Shown in pieces: positions 50,901 to 58,549 of a DNA stretch of 64,000 nucleotides. The position numbers were made by a program, and so were the translations under genes. Position 1 is the stretch's first letter. Each line of letters starts with the position of its first letter. The stretch spans positions 2,294,001-2,358,000 of the forward strand of contig NZ_CP084561.1 in assembly GCF_021789315.1 (NCBI RefSeq), in the 5' to 3' direction. The DNA is from Arthrobacter sp. FW305-BF8. Its GTDB lineage: Bacteria; Actinomycetota; Actinomycetes; Actinomycetales; Micrococcaceae. The notes under the pieces are model-generated. The model worked only from the letters and a program-made list of their open reading frames with translations. It made no database searches and was not told the DNA's origin.

Positions 50901-52002
50901 CACGTTGCGCAGGCCCGGCAATGACTTCGGACAGCCGTGAGCGGCTGAGCGGCTCCACCACCAGTGAGTCGTTCATCGCCTCGCAGAGTCCGGCCCGCTC
51001 AGGAGCGGTCGACAGGAACTCCGAACGAACCGTCGCGACGACCCATACCGGGGAACCTTCGCGGGCCACAGCTCCCGAGAGCAGATTCAGGAACGCTTCC
51101 TGCTCACGCGGCCCACTGAGCGTCAGCAGCTCCTCCGCCTGGTCGATGACCACAAGCACTCTCGGTCGTTCCGAGCCGGGGCTGACGTTTAGCTCGGCGA
51201 GCTCTGTGGCCAGATCGAGGAGGGCCTGTGGGCCCTGCTCAAGGCGGGTCGCCACATCGACGCGGGAGTACATGCGTCCGTGGACGGCGAAGCGGTCCGC
51301 CAGACAGGCGGCTAGTTGCTGCCTGGGATGTGACCCGGGCCGCAGTGGTGGCAGGATCACCCAATGCTGGCTAAGCTTCACCATGCGGGGCAACAGCCCT
51401 GCCCGCAGTAACGAGGACTTGCCGCTGCCCGAGGGGCCCACGATGGCGACGAACCGGCCGGTTGCGCGCTGCAGGGTCGGTTGCAGCAGCTCGAGGAGTC
51501 TGCCAACCTCCGGACCGCGGCCAAAGAAGACCGCAGCATCGTTCGCCTCGAAGGGCCTTAGCCCTGGGTACGGGGATCGATTGGGATCCCAGGCGAAGGA
51601 CTCAGCCGGGTCGAGGCCGGCAGCCAACAGCCCGTGCCGCAGGCGGCTCAGTGCATGATCTCCGTCGGCAAAATCAATCCATTGCACGTCGTCGAGCAGG
51701 TTAAGCCGCGCGCCTGACTCCACGCGGACGGGGATCACGGCTTTGCCCAGTGCCCGGGCCAGACTTACCTCCGCGAAGCACCAACGCGACGTGGTCGACG
51801 CCGCGCTGGCCAGGAAGAGGACACCGTCACATTTGCGCAACTGGGCGTAGAGTTCGCGCTCCCAGTCCCGGCCGGCGCGAATGCCGTCGTCGGCGTCGAA
51901 GTCCATGAACAGCGCAGCATACCCCTGGGCCCTCAGCCAGTCGCGCACCTTCTCCGCGGGTTCGTGGTCCCGCGAGCTGTGACTCACGAAGAGCGACGTC
52001 AT
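47986..52002 (-). CDS. TIR-STAND NTPase-WD40 protein, candidate immune/cell-death sensor
   Basis: A 1338-residue multidomain protein. Residues 1-125 are a TIR domain (LFVSHSSRDHEPAEKVRDWL; the NADase-type catalytic Glu appears to be E78 in SRWCFAEVSLA). Residues ~140-500 are an nSTAND-type P-loop NTPase (SPYPGLRPFEANDAAVFFGR; Walker A GPSGSGKSS at 189-197; Walker B VLVVIDQAEELL). A single transmembrane helix follows (ILVGCLAVFLALAFAAGAVA, ~620-645). Then come 14 WD40 repeats, each with a VAFSPDG-like strand and LWD/IWD ending, enough for two seven-bladed propellers. The architecture predicts ligand sensing by WD40, NTP-driven oligomerisation and NAD consumption by TIR. A gene for a small secreted protein lies 43 bp upstream on the same strand. 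Confidence 0.9.
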   Translation of the reverse strand: MTSLFVSHSSRDHEPAEKVRDWLRAQGYAALFMDFDADDGIRAGRDWERELYAQLRKCDGVLFLASAASTTSRWCFAEVSLARALGKAVIPVRVESGARLNLLDDVQWIDFADGDHALSRLRHGLLAAGLDPAESFAWDPNRSPYPGLRPFEANDAAVFFGRGPEVGRLLELLQPTLQRATGRFVAIVGPSGSGKSSLLRAGLLPRMVKLSQHWVILPPLRPGSHPRQQLAACLADRFAVHGRMYSRVDVATRLEQGPQALLDLATELAELNVSPGSERPRVLVVIDQAEELLTLSGPREQEAFLNLLSGAVAREGSPVWVVATVRSEFLSTAPERAGLCEAMNDSLVVEPLSRSRLSEVIAGPAQRAGVDYEPGLVERIARDAEGGDALPLMAYTLRVLYERFGVDGRIDGSEYEAIGGVVGALTRRADQILDELTRRGLGSRVLPTLLKLVSVERRGEPTRRRVQRRSLVPDECIVVDTFVEARLLTSAADTTTAADDRKRTNGGGQGVIDVAHEALLRQWPPLCRAIGEAREWLERRSELDRLAADWEQGGADESFLLRGGRLAAFDRWSEERLPDLSPLGRRFLERSRELAARELQAARRSNRRRRILVGCLAVFLALAFAAGAVAWQRNIEAQRQADLALSRQLAAAANGLVGSQPHTAILAGLQALSLGGESAPPAPGLVTALARVTHPSRMLLAHTGQVHDVAFSPDGKVLASGGGDTTVRLWDAATGHEFGILAGKAEVWSVAFSPDGHRVAAGDRNGTIRIWDLGTGRKEDAALEHGSWVWDVAFSPDGRMLASAGDDGQVKVWDTTSRRLRGRPLTGTIGAVYGTAFSRNGVVAAAGKDGIVRTYDSESGKLLKELVNGQKVLTVAFSPDGRILASGGSDGNTRLWEPDAGQAIGGPLASGGGEVRGLAFSADGHLLASSNADHTVTLWTVASRHSAGLPLLGSTQDVEGVAFSPDGASLATASWDGAVRLWDVAEIYSVSRAYLGHLDYVQDVAMSPVGDVMATASVDRTAQLWDVASGKRRGPALRHNSEVNAVAFSPDEHTLASVSGDGVLKLWNAGTGDLLGPPIAASGALSDVAFSPDGEQVAVAVDDGTVQTWRVTSRERRSVPQLSHFEGVNGIAFSPDGAMASASDDGTVRIWNPASGRSVGPLTGHQGPVYGVAFSPDGRVLASGGSDNNVLLWDAATGKRMGAPLSGHTDVVRSVAFSPDGRLIASGSDDRTVRVWDVASTQSPSVTLSGHNMEVTGVAFSPDSKFVASSSWDRNARLWDLGFSSWAQAGCALVNRNMTMSEWTALVPGRPYQRTCPDMPAGTGAPPAALVSDNPRAG

Positions 52003-52045
52003 GTCGACCTCGGAGCCTCTACGCGGGCACGCTGCTCCATCCGCG

Positions 52046-52573
52046 TCACTTGCGGGGCGGCAAGACGAATTCGATGCACTTAGGGCTGCTGGAATCGCAG
52101 TTCTCCGGGTAGATCAGGTACACCATCTGATTCAACCGGAACTTATGGTTGGAATCGCGGCACTTGTAGTCACTTGGTGTGACGGTGCTGGGATCCTTGG
52201 TGGGCCTCTCGCAGGAGAACTCGTGGGGATTCACGACGTCGCCACCGAGATAGTCGCCGCCGCGAGGTAAATAATCTGTGTCGTCCGATTGGTTCTTGGT
52301 AGTGAGGAGTTGTCTGAAGTGTTTAGCCTGACAGTTGTAGGTTTCGTACTTGTCCGACCACACACACCTCATCTTGACAGGCGGCACAGTTCGACCCCCC
52401 TCCAGGTTGAACACATTCGCCACCACGGAGACCTTTGAGCCTTTCTTATTATGGTTGGCGGAGGCCGAGTCGGAGCTCGTAAGCGCCACGAAACCCGCCA
52501 ACATCATCGCCGTCAAGGCCGCAAAGAACAGGGCGGACCACCGTCCCCTCGCCGTGTGACCTGGCTTCGTCAT
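52046..52573 (-). CDS. Small secreted cysteine-containing protein upstream of the TIR-STAND gene
   Basis: A 175-residue protein from the ATG at 52573 (GGGTGAG just upstream); an in-frame extension to 52699 lacks family character. The N terminus is a signal peptide (RWSALFFAALTAMMLAGFVA, with cleavage near SASANHN). The mature part has six cysteines (CVWSDKYETYNC, FSCERP, YKC, ENCDSSSPKC) that could form disulfides, and is otherwise unlike families I know. It precedes the TIR-STAND-WD40 gene by 43 bp in the same direction, so cotranscription is likely. It may be an extracytoplasmic sensor or ligand, or may be unrelated. Confidence 0.75.
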   Translation of the reverse strand: MTKPGHTARGRWSALFFAALTAMMLAGFVALTSSDSASANHNKKGSKVSVVANVFNLEGGRTVPPVKMRCVWSDKYETYNCQAKHFRQLLTTKNQSDDTDYLPRGGDYLGGDVVNPHEFSCERPTKDPSTVTPSDYKCRDSNHKFRLNQMVYLIYPENCDSSSPKCIEFVLPPRK

Positions 52574-52820
52574 CTCACCCCCGAAGTGAAATGTTTCAAC
52601 TGGTGGGTTGGAATAAGCGTCATTTTTGGATGCGGTGGACTTAGAAAGAGCCGTTTCCGGCGATGAATCACGCATCACTTGCTCCAATCTGAGGGGCATA
52701 AAGTCCCTTCAGAGTGAAGCTATCAAAACCGCCGTTATTCCAGCGTTACTCTTGACGCTTTCCCAACAGGGGGAACTATGCACGGTCCTGTCGTCGGCGC
52801 GATCCCGCGAGCGTCTGCTC

Positions 52821-53556
52821 TCTGGGGTCACAGAAAGCCGGGTTCGGCGTGGGCTCCAAGAACGGCTTGCTCGTCGTGGCTATGGCGCTACCCCGCGGGA
52901 GGACAGCCCCGCTGCGCCCGACCGGCCCTGCCGGTCGCGGCGTACTACTCCGCACAGGGCGAACCCATCCCGTATGGGCGGCGGTCGGGCGATGACGATA
53001 CTCCGGAGATCTCCTACAGTGTGGACAGCCATCCCGAGCGGTTTGCCGGGCTCCACGTCGTCGCCCGGGCACTGATCGGGTACCTGTCTGCCGTGTACGA
53101 CGTCGGATTCGACAGTGATCCGGCCCACGCGGCGGATCTGCTCAGGGATGATCAGGACACGGTGGAGGCGGTGCGGGTCACGTCGCGGAGGCCCGGCACG
53201 GCGCCGGTGACGTTTGTCTTCACCGGGTATCCGGGAGTTATGGTGTGCACGCGGGGGTGTTGCATGACTTCTCGTTTCCGGTGTGCGGCTGTGATGCATG
53301 TGACCAGACCGCAAGGTCCGAGGCGGACCGGTTGGAATTGCTGGTGTTGGCGGTGGCCGCTGGCAGTTACAGCGAAGGCTATCCGCTGGGCAGCCGACGA
53401 TGGATGGACTATGGACTGACTGCGGTGGACGGTTCCGCTACTGAAGGCGGCCGCAGCGAATCCGGCTCGGTGTCAGTTGCACGGCTTCGGGACGCAGGGA
53501 CCCGGCTCCGGGACATCGTTGACGGATGGCGCCCCTGGCCCCTGCGCGGGACCTGA
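52821..53556 (+). pseudogene. DUF6226-family protein, frameshifted twice
   Basis: Three frames together give a DUF6226-like protein. The N terminus is VTESRVRRGLQERLARRGYG in one frame. The middle (EISYSVDSHPERFAGLHVVA, VTFVFTGYPGVMV) runs in a second. The C terminus (HAGVLHDFSFPVCGCDACDQ, TRLRDIVDGWRPWPLRG) is in a third. The second shift is explained by duplication of TG near 53241-53244 in GGTGTGCAC. Function of the family is unknown. Confidence 0.75.
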
Positions 53557-53647
53557 ACCCGAGACAAGCCCGGACTCGGGCCCTTCTGCCCTGACGTCGA
53601 GCAGCGCTGGTCCGCCGGTCCCGCGGTGCAATCCGGGGGATGGGGTC

Positions 53648-54348
53648 AGTTCTTGCAGGTCACGTTGAGGTGGAAGGGTGCGTCGCTGAGTCCTCCGCTG
53701 AGGTTTTTGGTTGCGATGTAGACGCCTTTGCTGCTTACGTGGCCGCCTGCGGTGAAGACCAGGTGTGGGCGGAAGACCAGTTGGTCGCCTGGGTGGCCGA
53801 TGATGGCGGTGTAGCGCATTTGCTGACGTTGGTTTTGAAGGTGACCTCGTAGCGTACTAGCCCGAGTCTGGTCGCGGACTGTGCCGTGCCGCGGATCAGT
53901 GTCCGGTTACAGTCCATGCGCGGCCGCCCCTAAGATCGACCACGATGATGTTCGACGTGCGTGCGCGCTTCAGTCCCTTGATGATGTGTTGCGCCGGAGT
54001 CTCCGATAACTGGGTTGGGTGTGACGTTCGGAGGCGCGAGAACCAGATTCTGCGCTCCGGCAGCGGCCGTGAGCGCCACCTTTACCTGCCCGACTTCGAC
54101 GGAGCCGGCCGGCTGCGCCGATGCCCTCCAGCAGAAGCAGCACGATGGGGAGAACGGTGAGGCCGACGATGCCGAGCAGCACCCACCAGGTTTCGACCTT
54201 GTCGAAATGCAACAGCTCGCGGAGCATGCCCCAAGCCGCTAACAGTGCGACCAAGACGAGTAAAGGCGATGAGCATGGTAAGGGGTGGTTCAAAGGGCCA
54301 AAAACGTCTGGATGCGGTGCGGCGTCGCGTCTTGCTTGTGGTGACCAC
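53648..54348 (-). pseudogene. Membrane-anchored protein gene broken by several frameshifts
   Basis: Reading the minus strand and switching frame gives a coherent protein. An N terminus MVTTSKTRRRTASRRFWPFE is followed by two hydrophobic helices (LLVLVALLAAWGMLRELL; VLLGIVGLTVLPIVLLLLEG). A C-terminal domain follows in pieces: VALTAAAGAQNLVLAPPNVT, NIIVVDLRGGRAWTVTG, LGLVRYEVTFKTNVS, RYTAIIGHPGDQLVFRPHLV and GVYIATKNLSGGLSDAPFHL, ending CKN at 53648. At least four frame changes are needed. The reconstructed length is about 230 residues. I do not recognise the family. Confidence 0.55.
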
Positions 54349-54946
54349 AGATCAGCTACCCTGCTCGGGCGGCAAATACGCCAGCAAAACAATCGACAGG
54401 TAGCTATGCCGGGCCGGTAGGGACCCAGATTTGATCTCAGGAACGTCATGTCGATCTTGCGGATGGCGGCGCCAAACGCCGCCGGACTACCGATGTGGAT
54501 GTACAGAGCGTTGTACGATTCATCGAGTCCGGGGAACGCCTGCGGTTCGTCGTTGGTGCGACCCGACATTCTTTGCTGTGATTCCGACTTGGATATATCA
54601 ACCGCTGCTGCAACTCGCTCTGAGCTTTCCTTACGGTGGCCAGCCCTGCAGTGCTACGAGGTGGTTCGCGGGATTCTTCTCTGTGTCGTGGCTGACGACA
54701 ACCGTAGGAATGAGTCTTCTTCGATCCCCGCTTGCACGTCAGCTCGGGGGAGCCGACGTCGACAAACATACTTCTGATCCGAGACGACATGAACGAGACG
54801 ACAAAGCATCGGGGATGTGGGCTTGACGGTTCAGCTCCCGCGACGCGGGAAGCGCTCCCGACGCCTTGCCGCACGGGAGCTGCGATCCCTCGGGGACCCG
54901 TAGATGGCCCAAGCGTGACAGAAAGGGGACGGGGCGACCTACGTCG
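54349..54946. other. Gene-free stretch
   Basis: About 600 bp with short open frames on both strands, none family-like. Probably decayed DNA like its neighbours. Confidence 0.4.
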
Positions 54947-55654
54947 CTATACCCGGATACGCTGCGCAAGCCTGGAAAGATGCCTTGAGGGCTGCACGCC
55001 GAGTTCGGCGGCCAGGAGTGCCTTGAAGGATTCAAAGGCATGCAGTGCTCCGGGGCGATTACCAAGCTCCAGTTCGGCGTGCATCAGGAACCCGATGCTG
55101 GTTTCGTGGAGGGGCTCGAGTTCGAGTGCGTTTTGAGCGGCCTCGGCAGCCTTTGCAGCTTCCCCCTGCTCGAGCCATCGGCCAGCGTGCAGCACCAAGG
55201 CGCGCAGCCGGATGTTCCGTAACCGGTTTTGCTCGAGTACGACCCAGTCTTCATACCAGCCGGGGAGCAGCTCAGCGCGCTGCAGTTGCGATAAACATCC
55301 ATCTGGGGCAGAGCATGATTCTGATAGCTCACAGGCCCTGAGATGGTCGAGAAATTGGTGGAGGTCCACGCTCAGGCTGTTCGTCAAGGAGAGAATCGGG
55401 CCGTCGGCCACAATCAGTCCGGGACTTTGGCGCGACATCAGATGCACGCTTACGCGCAGACTTTCTAAGGCGCGGACTTCAGGGCTGTCCGGCCACAGGA
55501 GTCCGCTGAGATAGCGGCGGGGGCGGGGGCCGATTAGCGCCAACGCGCTGACCAGCCGCTGCTGTCTGGACGGGACATGAATTTCGGCTGGCCCGCAAAA
55601 TAGTTGCCAGCGTTGCAACAGCTTCAGCTGAAAGTGGGCGCCGTCCTGTTCCAT
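54947..55654 (-). CDS. BTAD/SARP-type transcriptional activator
   Basis: A 235-residue regulator from the ATG at 55654; an in-frame start at 55735 adds an uncharacteristic leader. The first ~95 residues are an OmpR-like winged helix (FQLKLLQRWQLFCGPAEIHV, RQQRLVSALALIG, LWPDSPEVRALESLRVSVHL). The rest is the all-helical bacterial transcriptional activator domain (LLPGWYEDWVVLEQNRLRNI, AAEAAQNALELEPLHETSIG, ELGVQPSRHLSRL). Stand-alone SARPs often activate a neighbouring biosynthetic cluster, but none is adjacent here. It is intact inside an otherwise decayed region. Confidence 0.88.
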   Translation of the reverse strand: MEQDGAHFQLKLLQRWQLFCGPAEIHVPSRQQRLVSALALIGPRPRRYLSGLLWPDSPEVRALESLRVSVHLMSRQSPGLIVADGPILSLTNSLSVDLHQFLDHLRACELSESCSAPDGCLSQLQRAELLPGWYEDWVVLEQNRLRNIRLRALVLHAGRWLEQGEAAKAAEAAQNALELEPLHETSIGFLMHAELELGNRPGALHAFESFKALLAAELGVQPSRHLSRLAQRIRV

Positions 55655-56112
55655 TAAGTCCCCCAACGCGGCTGCCGGCGACCCATGAGACACTTTGGTT
55701 GGTCCGCTGCAGAGGCGCAGTATGACGGCACCCACCTGGGGCCGTCGCTGGTTGCTATCCGTTCCTGCTCATCACCCTGCACCCCAGCCTACCGGCGCCT
55801 CAGGAAGGCTCCATTACCTCCTTCTGGCTACGAGTTCTGCCAATCGACAAATTATCTCATCAGAATAAAGAAGAAAACTAAAATTGCGTCATCGCGCGAT
55901 TCCGTCAACGAACCGAGGGTGTTCGGTGCCCGTTGCGTGTCAGCTCCGACACGAGTTGAAGGCCGTCGCAGCTGCATATCTTGTGCCCTTCTTGATTGTC
56001 GGCGTCTCGAATCTTGAGGCAAATGTGGCAGCGTCCTAATGAGAGCTTTCTACCCTTCTTGTTGCGGATGGAAGGGCAGAACGAAGGTGAGCGATCTCAG
56101 GGGAAAGGCAAG
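55655..56112. other. Gene-free stretch
   Basis: About 460 bp upstream of the BTAD regulator; should contain its promoter. A/T-rich around 55850-55890 compared with the rest of the window. No gene seen. Confidence 0.4.
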
Positions 56113-56334
56113 GTGCGTGCTGTGGCTTTGGTGACGGACGACGGGGTAGTCGGAGGAGGGGAGGCGACCATGGTGATCAACGTGTGGTTCGAAGCCGGTC
56201 ATGCCTTGCCTTTTCGGGCGCGTCTTACTTCGACTACTGGAGGTGCGCCTGAAACGGTGACCAGTTATGCCGCAACCCGTGAGGCTGTTCTGTCCAGTGT
56301 CGAGAAATGGCTCCGCAATCTGCAGAAAACCTAG
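56113..56334 (+). CDS. Small hypothetical protein
   Basis: A 73-residue frame from GTG 56113, which follows GGGGAAAGG. The sequence (ALVTDDGVVGGGEATMVINV, FRARLTSTTGGAP, AVLSSVEKWLRNLQ) is protein-like with alternating strands and one C-terminal helix. No membrane segment or family is recognised. Confidence 0.5.
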   Translation: MRAVALVTDDGVVGGGEATMVINVWFEAGHALPFRARLTSTTGGAPETVTSYAATREAVLSSVEKWLRNLQKT

Positions 56335-56449
56335 CCAGAGAAAACATGCCGGTGCGAGCACTCGTTAAATCTCTAAGCGGGACCTGGGCGGGGCCGCGGG
56401 CCGCGGGCCCGCGGGCGGTTCTAAGGCTGTTCCGCGCTTCATCCCTTCC

Positions 56450-57220
56450 TCATCGATGGCCCTCTGCATGGGGCCGGTGAAAACGGCTGCGCGGCCGGTC
56501 AAAGCCCTGCGGGCTGAAAAGTTCTTGTATCTTGGCCTTGGAGGTAAATGCGAAGTCGCGGATGATCTCGACATTGCTCCACTGGCCATCTCGGCCGCCG
56601 AATCGTCGGACGTCGAGCTTGCCCTTGCCGTCGACATTCGCCAGCCCCCCCGCGGGCGGGCCTAGGTCAGCTTTTTCGCAGTGCGTGGGTGTGTGCGCTG
56701 GGCAGATCCGCTGCGGGCGACCGGAGGCCGGAAGGTGTCCTGTCACGCCCAAGACGGTCAGGGCGGCGGCGGTTAGCGTGAGCGCCGTGATCCGAAGCGT
56801 GAAGTCAGTCAGGCCGGAGACGAGGAGGGCGAGTGCGGCGGACTGGGACCAGCGATTGCAGTCGATCGGTCGGGGCACCGATCGGAGGGCAACGACGGCC
56901 ACGGCGAGTGTGAGCCCGATGCCAACAAGCCCCTACTCTATTCCCCACTGCCGGATCTCGTTGTGGGCATGCGTGGTGACCCGCGCGCCAGGGAAGCCAG
57001 GGGAAAAGGGTGCTGGCGCCGGTCCCTCGCCCAGCAGCGGATGGTCGGCGATGCGCTGCAGCGATTCCCGCCAAAGGTCAGGCCGGTCCTGGTGATCCTC
57101 CATGGCGGTGCGCCAGATCACCGCCGTCACGCCGACGGAGAAACCTGTCGCTGCAAGCAGGCACCGTAGCCATCCCGCGTGGACCGTGGCGAAGCCGAAG
57201 AGAAGTGCCATGGCAATCAA
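56450..57220 (-). pseudogene. O-antigen ligase-like membrane protein, C-terminal half with a nonsense mutation
   Basis: The minus-strand frame reads MIAMALLFGFATVHAGWLRC, RPDLWRESLQRIADHPLLGE and VTTHAHNEIRQWGIE, the conserved Wzy_C/O-antigen-ligase loop (HPLLG ... HNE). It then hits TAG at 56935-56933 and continues in the same frame as GLVGIGLTLAVAVVALRSVP and two more hydrophobic helices. A TAC to TAG change in the usual EYG motif explains it. The N-terminal half of the permease is absent. Residues after about 56700 do not belong to the family. Confidence 0.7.
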
Positions 57221-57234
57221 TCACGGCGTCTTCA

Positions 57235-57789
57235 TTAGACCTCGGGAGGAGTGCAGATATGTCCGTCGACGTCTACGGGGTAACCGCAGAGCGGGCATAT
57301 GGGACGTCCGGCGTCTACTACCTTACGTGTGCGCTTGGCGAAGGCGCGAGCGGTGCCTACCGGCATCCGTACCAACAGCATTTCAGGTACTTCAGCGCCG
57401 TCGTGATCATGGGATTCGCTGTTGTCACCAGTGTCGACATCGGCGATGTGGTAAGCCTCTATGACCACATGCGCCGTCGTCGGATCCCAGCCTAGGCTCA
57501 TCGCGCCGGTGCGAAACTGCTCCTGAACGGGTTCGAGTGGATCGTTGTCGACCAATTCGATGGGAGTCCTGCTGGGAACACTGAAGCGGTTGCCTTCGAC
57601 GGTGATGAGCTGATAGAGAATCTCGTCAATTTTCTCGGCGAGCAGAGCGGACTGCTGCTTCTCCAGAGCAATAGAAACAATTTGCGTCCCTGAGCGTACC
57701 TGCAGATAGAACGTGCGCGCGCCAGGAACGCCGACGGTGCCGATGACGACGCGATCAGGCCAGACAAACTCGTGAACACGTGTAGGCAT
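57235..57789 (-). CDS. DUF3090 family protein
   Basis: A 184-residue actinobacterial protein (VHEFVWPDRVVIGTVGVPGA, TFYLQVRSGTQIVSIALEKQ, GAMSLGWDPTTAHVVIEAYH, LLVRMPVGTARAFAKRTRKV) with a C-terminal zinc-ribbon-like end CPLCGYPVDVDGHIC. It appears intact. DUF3090 genes normally sit in a conserved chromosomal block with a histidine phosphatase and related genes; none of those is here, so this may be a relocated or second copy. The biochemical function is unknown. Confidence 0.88.
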   Translation of the reverse strand: MPTRVHEFVWPDRVVIGTVGVPGARTFYLQVRSGTQIVSIALEKQQSALLAEKIDEILYQLITVEGNRFSVPSRTPIELVDNDPLEPVQEQFRTGAMSLGWDPTTAHVVIEAYHIADVDTGDNSESHDHDGAEVPEMLLVRMPVGTARAFAKRTRKVVDAGRPICPLCGYPVDVDGHICTPPEV

Positions 57790-58549
57790 GGCAGTATTTT
57801 AGGCGCCATGAGGTGCATTAGACGGTCCATTGGCCCTGCCATTCCAGGTCCCTGCTCGAAGACTGTGTAATCCCGCGTACTCGGCACCGAGGAAGCATCC
57901 CGTATTTAGGCGGCACGGTCACACTGGTTGGGAGTCCTTCGCCGGGCGAGAAAAAAGCAAGAAGTAACCCGAAGAGGTCAATCGGCTGGATATGGGCGGA
58001 TTGCGCTCCACGTCCACCTATTGGTTACGAGATGATCGGCACGCCCGCGTTGGATGCCGGTGGAGGCAAGCCATCGCACCATGCGGTCTCCGAAGCGTCC
58101 CAGGGCTTCTGCGAACTACGGTGTTGCGGCCGCGGCCGCGAGCCCGCCGCTATATTCAGCGGCACCAGGACGGTCCTGTTCGGGTCGACAGTCGCTTCAA
58201 CGCAAGAGCGTCCAAGGGCCCGTCAACCGTCATTAGCGGCCTGCCATCGCCACCACCTACGATAAGCGCGCCTTCATCTACCTGCCGGCCTCATCCAGCA
58301 CTGAGCACCTCGCATGCGCATAATCCACGCTGACAATGATCCGATGCACCGCCCCCGAACTTCCCCTCCGATAGTGGCCGGTTAGAACCTAGGACTTTTC
58401 GATAGGGCAGGTCAGGGAACGGCGATTTAGTTTCTAATCTGACGGCTTTTGAGCGGCTGCCTGACGTCAGGCGGGGGTGTACTATCCACTTGTATTCTTG
58501 CCGTGACAACAATCCCTGATGCCGTCAGGCCTACAGCAGCTGGAAGCGG
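57790..58549. other. Gene-free stretch
   Basis: About 760 bp. No recognisable gene. CCTGACGTCAGG (palindrome, about 58459-58470) followed by GGGGTGTA resembles the sequence around 6110-6135, one of the dispersed IS-end-like motifs. Confidence 0.4.

Noticed and set aside
54349..54946. Short open frames on both strands at 54.4-54.9 kb
   Set aside because: No start signals, family motifs or consistent composition; treated as decayed DNA.
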